DNA of 64,000 bases from Spirosoma terrae (lineage in GTDB: Bacteria; Bacteroidota; Bacteroidia; Cytophagales; Spirosomataceae): assembly GCF_010435915.1 (NCBI RefSeq), contig NZ_JAAFZH010000003.1:558001-622000 (forward strand). Direction: 5' to 3'. Made by a program: the position numbers and the translations under genes. This document shows, in pieces, positions 34,211 to 43,116 of this stretch. How positions within the stretch are numbered: position 1 is the first letter of the stretch; each line of letters begins with the position of its first letter. Below the pieces are notes generated by a model. It was not told the DNA's origin. It saw only the letters and a program-made list of their open reading frames with translations, and did not search any database.

Positions 34211-34501
34211 TTAGTACATTGATATTCTTTCCAAGAGCGTTTTATTTCTATGCTTTCTCTGAGGCTTCTTAGAAAGCATCTTTTCTAGTTGATTGACGAC
34301 ATTTTGTGTCACCACAAGACTACCTTTCTTATGGCTAACAGACCTCATTTCGTTGGCCCCTTTCAGGCTGTCAAATGAGGGATCGAAGGCCGCTAGCTGG
34401 CCATGCCAATTTCGATTAAGCTGGGGCTTTAGCTCTTCAAATCGCTTCCGCCAGAATTGGACAGTATACTCGTTTTCTAAATTTGAATCGTAAGTTTCCA
34501 T
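34211..34501 (-). CDS. Tandem paralogue 1 of an unknown small protein family
   Basis: A 96-residue minus-strand protein, the first and shortest of three tandem relatives. It shows the core without extensions: YTVQFWRKRFEELKPQLNRN, WHGQLAAFDPSFDSLKGANE, VSHKKGSLVVTQNVVNQLEK and a basic tail. It follows the 209-residue gene by 26 bp and precedes paralogue 2 by 23 bp, so the genes form one operon. No signal peptide or membrane segment. Function unknown. Confidence 0.65.
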   Translation of the reverse strand: METYDSNLENEYTVQFWRKRFEELKPQLNRNWHGQLAAFDPSFDSLKGANEMRSVSHKKGSLVVTQNVVNQLEKMLSKKPQRKHRNKTLLERISMY

Positions 34502-34527
34502 ATAAATAATAGGTTAAATTGGTAATA

Positions 34528-35157
34528 CTATTTCTCAGTAACCATATCTGGATAGAGCTTTAGCAGCATCTTTGCCAGTTTACACTTAGACATTCCAATT
34601 GATCGCCATGAATCTAACTTGCCTTCCCTTATGGCACGATCTCGCAGTTGATCAATCTCCCATTCATCATCATAACCGAGCGAAACCTCGGTTCTCATAA
34701 TTTTATCCTCTAGCCTATGCCGAATATCCTTGATGGTAAATTTAGACCCTCCCCCTATGTAAGCCTTTAAGAAAGGTATGTCAATGGTTTCTCCAATTCG
34801 TGGAACAATTGGTAAATGGCATTTAAACCAAGCCGAATCTCTCTGCCCTCTTACGTGCAATACATATTCTTGGGAGAATCGTATTATAAAATTTTCATCA
34901 TACAATGCATAGATAAAGTCTTTGTTTAGCTCATTAATAATTTCTCCTAACTGCTCTCGGTTAATTTTAAGCTTAGCCATGAGATATTTATATGTAGGTA
35001 TCCTAACATCCGACTCAATAGCTATTATTTCATCAATTAGTGGATCATACTGCTTACCTCTGCCCTTGAGGTTAATCAATGTTGACTTAGCATACATTAG
35101 ACTGCGCATAATTGAGTCTGGCGAGGGCGGACTACAATAATCCTTTAGATTGATCAT
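34528..35157 (-). CDS. Hypothetical protein heading the paralogue operon
   Basis: This 209-residue minus-strand protein is the first gene of the operon with the three paralogues. It is helical and basic, with an internal segment like a winged helix (RIPTYKYLMAKLKINREQLG, then a strand-rich FIYALYDENFIIRFSQEYVLHVRG). A late segment KFTIKDIRHRLEDKIMRTEV and a C-terminal ending EGKLDSWRSIGMSKCKLAKM follow. No catalytic motif or known family is recognised. Operon leadership and the possible HTH suggest a regulatory or DNA-interacting role, which is speculation. The operon is bordered by a 16-bp repeat (33457-33472 and 35259-35274). Confidence 0.6.
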   Translation of the reverse strand: MINLKDYCSPPSPDSIMRSLMYAKSTLINLKGRGKQYDPLIDEIIAIESDVRIPTYKYLMAKLKINREQLGEIINELNKDFIYALYDENFIIRFSQEYVLHVRGQRDSAWFKCHLPIVPRIGETIDIPFLKAYIGGGSKFTIKDIRHRLEDKIMRTEVSLGYDDEWEIDQLRDRAIREGKLDSWRSIGMSKCKLAKMLLKLYPDMVTEK

Positions 35158-35501
35158 ATTAGTAATTGGTTAGTGAATACTGACCAAAAAAATAGCACAA
35201 AAACTTTAAGCTATAGAATTTTACACTCAAATATTACCGTGCGGATTTCAATAATAAATTGCTTTTTAGCAACTGATTATCAGCAACTGTACAAGTTTGA
35301 TCAATATTTCAAGAACCAGTATTGGCCAATATTTGAACGACTCCTTCTTTTGGATTAATCTGTGGTATAATCATGCTAAAATCAATAGTCACTTACCGGC
35401 AGAACCCCTTTTGTCGGTTCTGCCGGGTACACTACTGAGCCAACTTATAAAATCTGTTGTTGAGAATTTGACCTTTCTTGGGACCGAATAATATATTAAT
35501 T

Positions 35502-35533
35502 GTAATAAATTTATTACGTAACAAATTTATTAC
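35502..35533. promoter_or_regulatory. Two tandem 16-bp palindromes, candidate operators of the XRE gene
   Basis: GTAATAAATTTATTAC at 35502-35517 is a perfect palindrome, directly followed by GTAACAAATTTATTAC (35518-35533), which differs by one base. The pair overlaps the presumed promoter (a CAACCTTTG -7-like element at 35533-35541) of the XRE-type gene 60 bp downstream. This is the classical layout of an autoregulated phage-type repressor. It also faces the divergent minus-strand operon that starts at 35157. Confidence 0.75.
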
Positions 35534-35593
35534 AACCTTTGTATAAGTTTTAACACTAAACGTGGAGACAGCACGGTAAAACTTCAGCTATAC

Positions 35594-35854
35594 ATGAAAG
35601 AGCAATATGCTCAACTCTCGAAAGAACAAGCTCAACAGGTTTGTAAGAACATAGCTACCCTTGCAAACAGCTTAGCAATCACCCATGATGCTATCGCCAT
35701 GAAAATTGGCTTGGAACGCCCTAGTGTCACCCGAATTTTATCGGGGAAAAATTCGCCACGTCTCGATTTAGTTTATAGCCTGTTAGCAGCAATTAATGAG
35801 TTGTCTGGACAGAGTTATTCACTTAATGATATCGATGCACTGGCGAAAAAGTAG
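35594..35854 (+). CDS. XRE-family helix-turn-helix regulator
   Basis: This 86-residue protein is essentially one Cro/C1-type HTH domain: LANSLAITHDAIAMKIGLER with PSVTRILSGKNSPRLDLVYS following as turn and recognition helix. It has the usual length of small antitoxins and phage regulators. Just upstream lie two 16-bp palindromes that likely serve as its operators, pointing to autoregulation. No adjacent toxin gene is recognised; the next genes encode small proteins of unknown function. Its likely role is controlling the divergent 33.5-35.2 kb operon or its own small-gene cluster. Confidence 0.85.
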   Translation: MKEQYAQLSKEQAQQVCKNIATLANSLAITHDAIAMKIGLERPSVTRILSGKNSPRLDLVYSLLAAINELSGQSYSLNDIDALAKK

Positions 35855-35913
35855 ATGAGAGATAATATAAAAGCCCTAACGCTACGTCCTTGGAAAACCA
35901 GCGATAGGGCTCA

Positions 35914-36330
35914 ATGAACACAAGACCTTTAAATCCTATGAACACAGAGCAAAAGTACTCTGCACAAGATAACTGTGCAAACCCATCAACCCCGCCCATT
36001 CAGTTTCCATTTAGCGCTGAAGCAATTGCTAAGGTTAGGGACAAATCCATCACTGTAAATACGGATCTGTTTCTGGTTCAAGCCGAAACGATGGAATTGA
36101 TTCAGGACTTCATGGTTGCCTATCGTACCTCAGCCGTTATCGACAGTGTCAATGACCTCCTGTTCCGTTGGCTAACTAGCCTTGATACCGATCTGAAAAT
36201 GCCTGCTAATAAGACCCAGTTACACACGGCTTTACAGCTCGTTCAATTTTTGGCTGAGCTGCATGAAAAGTCAGCAGAATGGGAGTACTTCTTTAACCAG
36301 ACGAAGGAAGGAGGGACGAATAATGGCTAA
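35914..36330 (+). CDS. Small hypothetical protein, paired gene 1
   Basis: The frame gives 138 residues from ATG 35914; ATG 35938 (MNTEQKYSAQDNC) is an equally good start. The body is helical (FLVQAETMELIQDFMVAYRT and LHTALQLVQFLAELHEKSAE), probably soluble and dimeric. Its stop overlaps the start of the next gene by 8 bp, so the two are translationally coupled. Length and helical build of the two products are similar, and both contain an 'F-L-L/V' helical repeat near the end, so they may be distant duplicates. No domain is recognised. Confidence 0.55.
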   Translation: MNTRPLNPMNTEQKYSAQDNCANPSTPPIQFPFSAEAIAKVRDKSITVNTDLFLVQAETMELIQDFMVAYRTSAVIDSVNDLLFRWLTSLDTDLKMPANKTQLHTALQLVQFLAELHEKSAEWEYFFNQTKEGGTNNG

Positions 36331-36613
36331 TCAGCAAACGGCTATAAACCAGTTGCAGGAAGCCCAGCAGGAGCTGACTAAGCTGCTAAGAGATTTCCAC
36401 GGAATGGATTGTGTCGAGAACCGGGTTGAGATTCTTAACGACTTGTTTCAAGTCTGGCTATCCAATGAGTTTCCAGAGCGGACACAGGAAAATGGTGAGG
36501 ATGTAGCTTTCGTCACCTTGGGATTGGTCAACTTCCTGGTGAAGCTTAAAGACAAATGGGAAAGACTAAATCACTGGCGATCAATTGTCGAAAGCGGCTA
36601 TTGCCAGAGTTAA
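36323..36613 (+). CDS. Small hypothetical protein, paired gene 2
   Basis: ATG 36323 is chosen because it overlaps the preceding stop by 8 bp; a start at 36263 would bury the first 20 codons in the previous gene. The 96-residue protein is helical with a coiled-coil-like start (INQLQEAQQELTKLLRDFHG) and a conserved-looking FVTLGLVNFLVKLKDKWERL helix, similar in pattern to the end of its partner. Unknown family. Confidence 0.55.
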   Translation: MANQQTAINQLQEAQQELTKLLRDFHGMDCVENRVEILNDLFQVWLSNEFPERTQENGEDVAFVTLGLVNFLVKLKDKWERLNHWRSIVESGYCQS

Positions 36614-36663
36614 TATTCCTTTTTCTAAAACACAACACCTAACCAGTTAACTGACCAATTCCG

Positions 36664-36972
36664 ATGAAGACTTACACAGCAGTTATCAATCATAACGCAA
36701 TTAGCCAATTACCCTTGTCTGACCAGATAGCTCTGAGAGACGAGATCGAAAATCAAATCAACGAAACTGAATTTAAATTCGGTCCGGGCGATCAAAACGA
36801 TGCCGTTTCTGAACACCGAGATCAGGTTATTGATCAATTGTCGCACGTACTGCATCAACTAGATATACACATAGCCAAGAAGCTAAACGAGTATTTTACG
36901 ATCCAGATGCCTAATGGATCGGACGCCTTACTTCACCGGCCAAAACAGAAAAAGGCTGAGCTAATTAGCTAA
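36664..36972 (+). CDS. Small hypothetical protein, third gene of the cluster
   Basis: This 102-residue protein starts at ATG 36664, 51 bp after the pair of coupled genes on the same strand. It is mixed alpha/beta at the start (YTAVINHNAISQLPLSDQIA) and helical later (QVIDQLSHVLHQLDIHIAKK), with an acidic central part. No domain is recognised. A strong terminator follows at 36991, closing the XRE-led cluster. Confidence 0.55.
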   Translation: MKTYTAVINHNAISQLPLSDQIALRDEIENQINETEFKFGPGDQNDAVSEHRDQVIDQLSHVLHQLDIHIAKKLNEYFTIQMPNGSDALLHRPKQKKAELIS

Positions 36973-36990
36973 GATTATTTATTCTGTTTG

Positions 36991-37037
36991 AAAATGCTAG
37001 CGGCTAAAAACTAACTATCAGTCGCTAGCATTTTTTT
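36991..37037 (+). terminator. Terminator closing the XRE gene cluster
   Basis: Arms of 12 bp (AAAATGCTAGCG at 36991-37002 and CGCTAGCATTTT at 37023-37034) are followed by further T bases (seven T in total). It is 18 bp after the last gene. Confidence 0.9.
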
Positions 37038-37199
37038 GCACCTTGGCACCATTACCAGCAGCTTTTATTGAAATTGTCTGGCTATTGTTTAATCTGGTTA
37101 AAAATTGACAGTTCGTTGTCAGATTAAGTGGAGAAATATACAGACGGTTGTCAATTAGAGGGATGTAATACACTAATCAAGTACTCACTCTGTCTGAGC

Positions 37200-37500
37200 T
37201 TACTGTACGGCTGCCAAGTCAGATGGGTCAACTAACAGGTAACCCGGATTGATACAAGCTCCCTGCCAGCCTACCCTAAAATGCAAATGAGGACCCGTCA
37301 CTCGACCTGTCTCGCTCATGTAGCCTTTGATAACTGTCTGGTTCTGAAGTCTGGACGGGGCGGATCACACGCTGTTGCCATGAATTGCATCATAAACGGG
37401 CTGTCCTGTTAGTACAACTAGCCCCTCAGCAAGCCTATAGCTATAATCGGCTGGTGTATTTTCTCCAATAAATCCCCGTATGGATGCGAGTAACCATCGG
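37200..37500 (-). pseudogene. Decayed M23-family peptidase gene fragment
   Basis: On the minus strand the last ~35 codons read GYMSETGRVTGPHLHFRVGW and end at a TAA (37200-37202). This contains the H-x-H (HLHF) catalytic motif and G-x-x-x-GPHLH context of LytM/M23 metallopeptidases. About 16 codons upstream an in-frame TGA (near 37360) interrupts the frame after a segment reading EGLVVLTGQPVYDAIHGNSV. Still further upstream the coding signal shifts frame, and no start or N-terminus is found, so the gene is a remnant. It could be a relic of a phage or cell-wall enzyme gene and shows decay inside this cargo segment. The remaining DNA up to 37671 holds no other gene. Confidence 0.65.
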
Positions 37501-37671
37501 GTTCACACAAAGGGCAATAATTGGATAAGTCAAGCATCCTATTAACGCATTTTACAGGCTGGTTACCCTAAAAATAAATAATACGAAACCGACTAATTAC
37601 TTGGCTAAAATACGAAACTGAGTCGTATTTTTCGACACTTTTAGCGATACGTTGTTATCCTCCGTAACTCA

Positions 37672-40600
37672 ATGAGAAATACCTTTATCTGGATTTGTTG
37701 CCTCTTTTTTAGTCTCCTCTCTCTCAATCATTTAATGGCTCAACGTATCGATTCGCTCCCGTTGGGTCAATGTGGTATCGCCCCTATTCCCGCTAGACTG
37801 GCCCAGGAACTGGTTCAACAAGCGAATCTGGCATTAGAGAAAAAGCGCGCATCAGGCGCCGCTTTTACCGCGATTACTTATGTGCCGATACGGCCTCATA
37901 TCCTCCGCAAAAGTGATGGATCAGATGGCTTCAGTTTGGCCAATCTGAACCAGGTTATGGCTATAACCAACAGCTATTATCTATATAATGGCTACGGTAT
38001 TCAGTTTTATTTTGCTGGTACAGCGCCCGACTACATTGATAACGATCAGCTATTCAACGGATTTCCCTACCCTGAAGACTCCTCCATCGATGGACGGGAT
38101 GCGCCCAATGCTATGAATCAATATTATGTCAATCGATTTACTAATTCAGGCCTGGGAGGCTTTGCCTACTATCCTGCCGACGGGCTCTATTCGACACGCT
38201 CATTTATTACCACGGCTCCTGCCATCGAATCGGTTGAGGACCTGGGGAATCGGCTAATACCCCACGAACTAGGGCATAGTTTTAACCTGATTCACACATT
38301 TGGGCCCAACAATGGAACAGATCCTTCAACGGAGCTAGTGACCAGAGGAGCTGGGGCTAACTGTTCCTATGCTGGTGACTATATATGTGACACACCAGCG
38401 GATCCTTATCTCAAGCCTGGAACCAATTATATCTATCCCAATGGTTGTGTTCAGTATGATCTATCAAGCACAGCCAGAGATGCCAATGGCCAGACCTATG
38501 CGCCTTCGGTAACCAATATCATGTCCTATTATTTCCCCTGCACGCATGATTTCACCCCCGGCCAGTATGATCGAATGCAAGCCGGTTTAGCGTTAAGACA
38601 GCAGCACACTAGCTATAGTCTGAACGCTCCGCCGACCAATGTTAGTCCTGCCAGTGCCCTGGCATATACCCTGAATGGAAATGCCGTGACCGTGCGATGG
38701 CAGGACAATGCAGACAATGAAATGGGCTATTTCATCGAGCGATCCACATCGCCGACCGATGGCTTCGTGCCTATTGGTGGGGTAGCCCCCAACGAAACCA
38801 CATTTATTGATACCAAAACGCAGGCCCGAACCCAATACTACTACCGAATACGCCCATCCAATTCGACAACAGGTAGTCTTAGCTCAACGCTGGCCGTACT
38901 CATTCCCGGTTTAACGACCTATGTGTCGGGAAATACCGCTCAACTAAGCTGGGCCATTGCCGGGTCAAGCTTCGAAGTGCAATGGCGGGCACAAGGAAGC
39001 AGTAACTGGATACTCATCAACGGACTCACAACGACGACGACGACACTGTCCTATCTGACCTCTGGTACTACCTACGAATGGCGGGTGAGGGCGACGGGAA
39101 GTGATACCTATTCGGAGACAGTTCGCTTTACCATTCCTTGTCTGCCCCCTTCCTATACCAGCGTAACACCGTTGTACCAAAAAGCGTATTTGTACTGGAG
39201 CCCTGCAATCGCTGGCCATACCTACACCCTACGCTGGCGAGAGTCAGGCTCACCAGATTGGACAACGGTGTCTAATTTGACCACAACACCGTATTCGTTA
39301 ACCAATCTTTCGCCAGCAATAATGTATGAGTGGCAGGTCCAAAGTGTCTGCTCACCCACTGAACGCTCCGACTTTACGTCTGTTGGATCGTTTTCCTCGT
39401 TACCTTGCCAGGTACCTTATTCCTTACAGGTCAGCTACGCCTGGTCTTCAGTCGCCTATGTCTACTGGTCCCAGAATTTCTATGATGTTAACCGAACCAA
39501 TGAACTGCGTTACCGACCAGTAGGGACTACTGAGTGGAACTACATAGCAGGCATCAGTACTAGTGGCTATTCCTTAACGGGGCTAACTAATAATACAGCC
39601 TATGAGTGGCAGGTCCGAAGTATATGTTCTTCCTTGGATCAGTCGTCTTTTTCGACTTCTCATTACTTCTCGACGAGCTGTTCCGTTCCCATTGGTCTGT
39701 CGAGCCGAACAACGGCTACGGCTGCTGTGGTATCCTGTTATTTACCGGGCAGTATAGAACCCGGTAGTACGTACGATGTCCAATACCGTCCACAAGGCAG
39801 TGCCGACTGGCGTACGATCGAAGGCCAAAGTAACGGTACCTTCTCCTTGACTGGACTGACCACCAATGTCACTTATGAATGGCGTGTTCGTCATGGGTGT
39901 GCGGCAGGTGCCAAATCAGACTTTTCGCCTGTAGCGACCTTTACCCCCCGTTGCAATGCGCCACAAGATGGAGCGGTGTATGTCAGTTATATCACCTCGT
40001 CGTCGGTTCGCTTTTTTTGGTATATCGAGAATGAAGCAGGGACCATGTATGAGATTCGATATAAACCGGTAGGGTCACCCACCTGGACTACCATCAGTAG
40101 TTTAACGGGGACTACCAATAATGGTTCTTATGACCTCACCGGTCTATCGAACGCAACGACCTATGAATGGCAGGTTAGAACCACCTGTTCGGCGGAGGTG
40201 AGCTCCTCGTTTGTCACAGGAACCAACTTTACTACTCAGTGTCGGATTCCGGATGCCTTAGGTGTTTATGAAAAAACGCCAACAACGGCCACGCTCAGTT
40301 GGAACCAAATGGGTATAGGTGTTACGTATGATGTCCGTTACCGAGCTGTCGGCGGCAGTTGGGTAACCCTGACCAATTACGACAAAAGTTATTTGCTTCT
40401 GGCTGGACTGTTAACCAATACAACCTATGAATGGCAATTGCGAACGAATTGTCAGAGTGGACAGTATTCCGCTTATTCGCCACTAACGACCTTTGCGACC
40501 CTGCCTTGCTCGTCACCCAGTGCTATTGGAGGCGCATCAACTACGGATAGTTCGGCCACGCTAAACTGGTTTCACAGTTACGGGGTCGTTGGAACGCAGG

Positions 40601-41010
40601 CTGAAATTCGCTTGCGAATTGTCGGATCGGCCAACTGGCGGGTCATTAGCAACATCCCGATGGAAAGCCGGGGTTATTACACGTATACGGTAACAAAGCT
40701 AGCCAGTTCAACGCAGTATGAGTGGCAAATTCGCGTGCTCTGTTCAGCAACCGAGTTTTCCGACTATTCCACCTTATATCCATTTTCAACGAAAACCTAT
40801 TGCCCCGTTATGTATACGGTGAAAAATGGTGGTTGGAATGAAGCGAGCACCTGGTCTTGTAATCGTGAGCCGGTTGCTACGGATGTACTTCATCTGAAAC
40901 ATGCAGTTAGTCTTCCAAGCTACTACCAAGCATATGCTCTCCGTATCATCTATGATCAACCGGTGTCCATACGATGGGGAGTCGGAAGCCAGTTACTGCT
41001 TAAGCCCTAG
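37672..41010 (+). CDS. Secreted pappalysin-like metzincin with eight FN3-type modules
   Basis: This 1112-residue secreted protein has a signal peptide (about 1-23, ending LNHLMAQ). The N-terminal catalytic domain resembles M43 pappalysins: HELGHSFNLIH places zinc ligands at H198, H202 and H208 with E199 as base. A Met-turn MSY begins at M284. The position usually Gly in HExxHxxGxxH is Asn here. From about 325 to 1020 follow roughly eight FN3-like modules, most carrying a TYEWQVR-type strand. The C-terminus has a GGWNEASTWSCNREP module typical of Bacteroidota surface proteins. It probably cleaves host, matrix or competitor proteins outside the cell. Transcribed alone from about 37650. Confidence 0.85.
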   Translation: MRNTFIWICCLFFSLLSLNHLMAQRIDSLPLGQCGIAPIPARLAQELVQQANLALEKKRASGAAFTAITYVPIRPHILRKSDGSDGFSLANLNQVMAITNSYYLYNGYGIQFYFAGTAPDYIDNDQLFNGFPYPEDSSIDGRDAPNAMNQYYVNRFTNSGLGGFAYYPADGLYSTRSFITTAPAIESVEDLGNRLIPHELGHSFNLIHTFGPNNGTDPSTELVTRGAGANCSYAGDYICDTPADPYLKPGTNYIYPNGCVQYDLSSTARDANGQTYAPSVTNIMSYYFPCTHDFTPGQYDRMQAGLALRQQHTSYSLNAPPTNVSPASALAYTLNGNAVTVRWQDNADNEMGYFIERSTSPTDGFVPIGGVAPNETTFIDTKTQARTQYYYRIRPSNSTTGSLSSTLAVLIPGLTTYVSGNTAQLSWAIAGSSFEVQWRAQGSSNWILINGLTTTTTTLSYLTSGTTYEWRVRATGSDTYSETVRFTIPCLPPSYTSVTPLYQKAYLYWSPAIAGHTYTLRWRESGSPDWTTVSNLTTTPYSLTNLSPAIMYEWQVQSVCSPTERSDFTSVGSFSSLPCQVPYSLQVSYAWSSVAYVYWSQNFYDVNRTNELRYRPVGTTEWNYIAGISTSGYSLTGLTNNTAYEWQVRSICSSLDQSSFSTSHYFSTSCSVPIGLSSRTTATAAVVSCYLPGSIEPGSTYDVQYRPQGSADWRTIEGQSNGTFSLTGLTTNVTYEWRVRHGCAAGAKSDFSPVATFTPRCNAPQDGAVYVSYITSSSVRFFWYIENEAGTMYEIRYKPVGSPTWTTISSLTGTTNNGSYDLTGLSNATTYEWQVRTTCSAEVSSSFVTGTNFTTQCRIPDALGVYEKTPTTATLSWNQMGIGVTYDVRYRAVGGSWVTLTNYDKSYLLLAGLLTNTTYEWQLRTNCQSGQYSAYSPLTTFATLPCSSPSAIGGASTTDSSATLNWFHSYGVVGTQAEIRLRIVGSANWRVISNIPMESRGYYTYTVTKLASSTQYEWQIRVLCSATEFSDYSTLYPFSTKTYCPVMYTVKNGGWNEASTWSCNREPVATDVLHLKHAVSLPSYYQAYALRIIYDQPVSIRWGVGSQLLLKP

Positions 41011-41131
41011 GAAGTATGCATGTCAACCATAGAGAACTAGCTTGATTGTATCCGAAAGACAGCCGAACTAGAGCCATGTTGAGTACGAAGGCAGGTCTGG
41101 TTTGATCTGCCTTATTTGTTTTGTAGGCTTA

Positions 41132-41326
41132 TTACAGCTTGAAGGTGTTAATCGTATAGGATTTGGTGCTGTATTTCTTCCAGACGTAAACCACTAGTAC
41201 TACACCTGCCACCAGCAGAATCGCGTTAGCCAGTAATTTGATAAGCACTATAACCAGACTAAGGGCAACTACAGCAATGGTAAACAGAATAGAATACCCG
41301 GCTAGGTTATGAAGCATCCTTGTCAT
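41132..41326 (-). CDS. Small two-span membrane protein
   Basis: The start is set at ATG 41326 (64 residues). Two consecutive hydrophobic helices (ILFTIAVVALSLVIVLIKLL and NAILLVAGVVLVVYVW) are followed by a short basic tail (KKYSTKSYTINTFKL). No family recognised. It is transcribed against the large metzincin gene; a terminator-like hairpin lies between them at about 41090-41116. Small membrane proteins like this are often stress or holin-like, but nothing decides that here. Confidence 0.5.
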   Translation of the reverse strand: MTRMLHNLAGYSILFTIAVVALSLVIVLIKLLANAILLVAGVVLVVYVWKKYSTKSYTINTFKL

Positions 41327-41559
41327 TATGAATTGATGAATCAAAGAAAATAGATAGCAGGATTGCTGGGCAAAGGATTGGTACAAACGGTTGTTTTGCC
41401 GGTTAGCTCCGGCTATTAGTTAGAATAGACTAAGCATTTGCTCTGTAAGGCGTTATTTCGATGGGCTACAAGACATGGACACTTTCTTTTGATCAATTAA
41501 TAGTAACTTCCTGGCTTATTTAGTACTCTCGACTCAGTCATTCAGTTTACCCCTTTTCT

Positions 41560-42954
41560 ATGAACAAATCTTTCTACTTATTGAGTGTAGCTCTTTTCTC
41601 ATTTTCTTACCAGTTAAAAGCTCAGGGGCTTCCCAGTACAAGCTATATTGTCAACTCTGCCAATACGGCGGAGTCAGGTGGGTTTAACACGTTTGTCGGC
41701 CCGGAAGCAGGCAGAAACAATGCAGGTGGTTATGACAATGCTTTTGTTGGCTATCAGGCAGGTTTAAATAACTCGCTTGGGGCCTATAATACGTTTATGG
41801 GCTTTTATGCTGGTAAAGGTAATACTAGTGGTAACTTTAATACATTCATAGGAGCAGATGCAGGGTTGCTCACTGAGAGTGGCGGCTATAATTCCTTTTA
41901 TGGCGCAGAAACTGGCCTTCATAATAAAGCGCATTACAATTCCTTTTTAGGAGCTCAGGCGGGGTGGACAAACACCACCGGGACCCGCAATGATTTTGTT
42001 GGCTTCAGGGCAGGTTATTTAAACACAACGGGAGCGAATAATAGCTTTCATGGCCATGAATCGGGCTACAATAATGTAACGGGAGGGTCGAATGTCTATG
42101 TTGGCTTTCAGGCGGGTTATAATGCCCTTTCTGATTTCAATACATTTGTTGGCTTCCAGGCAGGCTTCACCAATACAACAGGTCAAGGTAATACCTTCTT
42201 TGGGATACTATCTGGTAGAGGTAATGTCACCGGCAATCATAATACCTATATAGGGAATGGAACAGGCCCTGCCAGCAACAATTCTGATGATAACGTCTAT
42301 ATTGGTTTTAATACCGGCAATCATGACAGTGGCTCGCGCAATACGCTGCTTGGTACCGGAGCCGATGCTATTGCGCAGAACCTAACGAATGCTACGGCCA
42401 TTGGTGCAGGCGCAACCGTAGCCATCAGTGATGCCGTTATCCTGGGTAATCAAGCTAGCGTCGGTATTGGTACTTCAGCTCCAACAGCTCGCTTAGAAGT
42501 CAACAGTGGAATGGATAATGAATCCGGCGTTCGCTTAAGCCGACTGACAGCCAACAGTCCGGTTCAACTGGCTACAACAGATAAACTACTCACGGTTGAT
42601 GCCACTGGTAAACTGGTACTAACCTCAGCAGGTCATTACTCAGTACGTAGTGAAGCCGATTGGTCGGATAAGGTGTTTATGAATGGCTACAAGCTACGTT
42701 CGCTATCGGAAGTGGATCAATACATCCAGAAGCATCAACACCTACCAGGAGTGCCGTCGGCAGCCGAGATAGTTGAACAAGGAATTGATGCGGCTAAGAT
42801 GGATGCCAAGTTATTGGAGAAGATCGAAGAGTTGACACTGTATAGCATTCAGTTGGAGAAGGATAAGCGGCAACAGCAAGCAATTAGCCAAAAGCAACAG
42901 GCAGAGATCGATGAGTTGAAACGTTTGGTTAAACAGCTACTGGAGAGGAAATAG
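41560..42954 (+). CDS. Secreted YadA/fibre-like repeat protein with S74-type stalk
   Basis: This 464-residue protein has a signal peptide (about 1-21, ending YQLKA). Residues ~35-285 are about ten repeats of 25-28 residues built on the pattern G-x-x-N-T-F-V-G-x-x-A-G (for example GYDNAFVGYQAGLNNS and FNTFVGFQAGFTNTTG), which form a left-handed beta-roll like the YadA or trimeric-autotransporter head. After a GVRLSRL domain, residues ~355-420 (SDKVFMNGYKLRSLSEVDQY, then HLPGVPSAAEIVEQGI) and a final coiled coil resemble the C-terminal region of Bacteroidota tail-fibre-like (S74-related) proteins. Predicted surface adhesin or fibre. Monocistronic. Confidence 0.8.
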   Translation: MNKSFYLLSVALFSFSYQLKAQGLPSTSYIVNSANTAESGGFNTFVGPEAGRNNAGGYDNAFVGYQAGLNNSLGAYNTFMGFYAGKGNTSGNFNTFIGADAGLLTESGGYNSFYGAETGLHNKAHYNSFLGAQAGWTNTTGTRNDFVGFRAGYLNTTGANNSFHGHESGYNNVTGGSNVYVGFQAGYNALSDFNTFVGFQAGFTNTTGQGNTFFGILSGRGNVTGNHNTYIGNGTGPASNNSDDNVYIGFNTGNHDSGSRNTLLGTGADAIAQNLTNATAIGAGATVAISDAVILGNQASVGIGTSAPTARLEVNSGMDNESGVRLSRLTANSPVQLATTDKLLTVDATGKLVLTSAGHYSVRSEADWSDKVFMNGYKLRSLSEVDQYIQKHQHLPGVPSAAEIVEQGIDAAKMDAKLLEKIEELTLYSIQLEKDKRQQQAISQKQQAEIDELKRLVKQLLERK

Positions 42955-42968
42955 ACATGTGAACACAT

Positions 42969-43012
42969 CAACCAGTAAGCCAAGTCTCATACGAAACCCG
43001 GCTTACTGGTTG
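42969..43012. terminator. Long hairpin after the fibre gene
   Basis: Perfect 13-bp arms (CAACCAGTAAGCC at 42969-42981 and GGCTTACTGGTTG at 43000-43012) lie 15 bp after the fibre stop codon. There is no T-run, so it is more a transcript-stabilising or weak terminator hairpin. It may serve both directions. Confidence 0.6.
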
Positions 43013-43116
43013 ATGCAAAAACTCCGCTTGACGTTGAATTTCTTATTTAATGCTTACGGGGCATTAATTATTACATGATTCTGTCTACTATTATACTTCA
43101 TAGCTAATCCACCATA

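Noticed and set aside
35173..35491. Two overlapping plus-strand frames of 61 and 64 codons
   Set aside because: Overlap each other and the hairpin region, no protein-like features; treated as intergenic.
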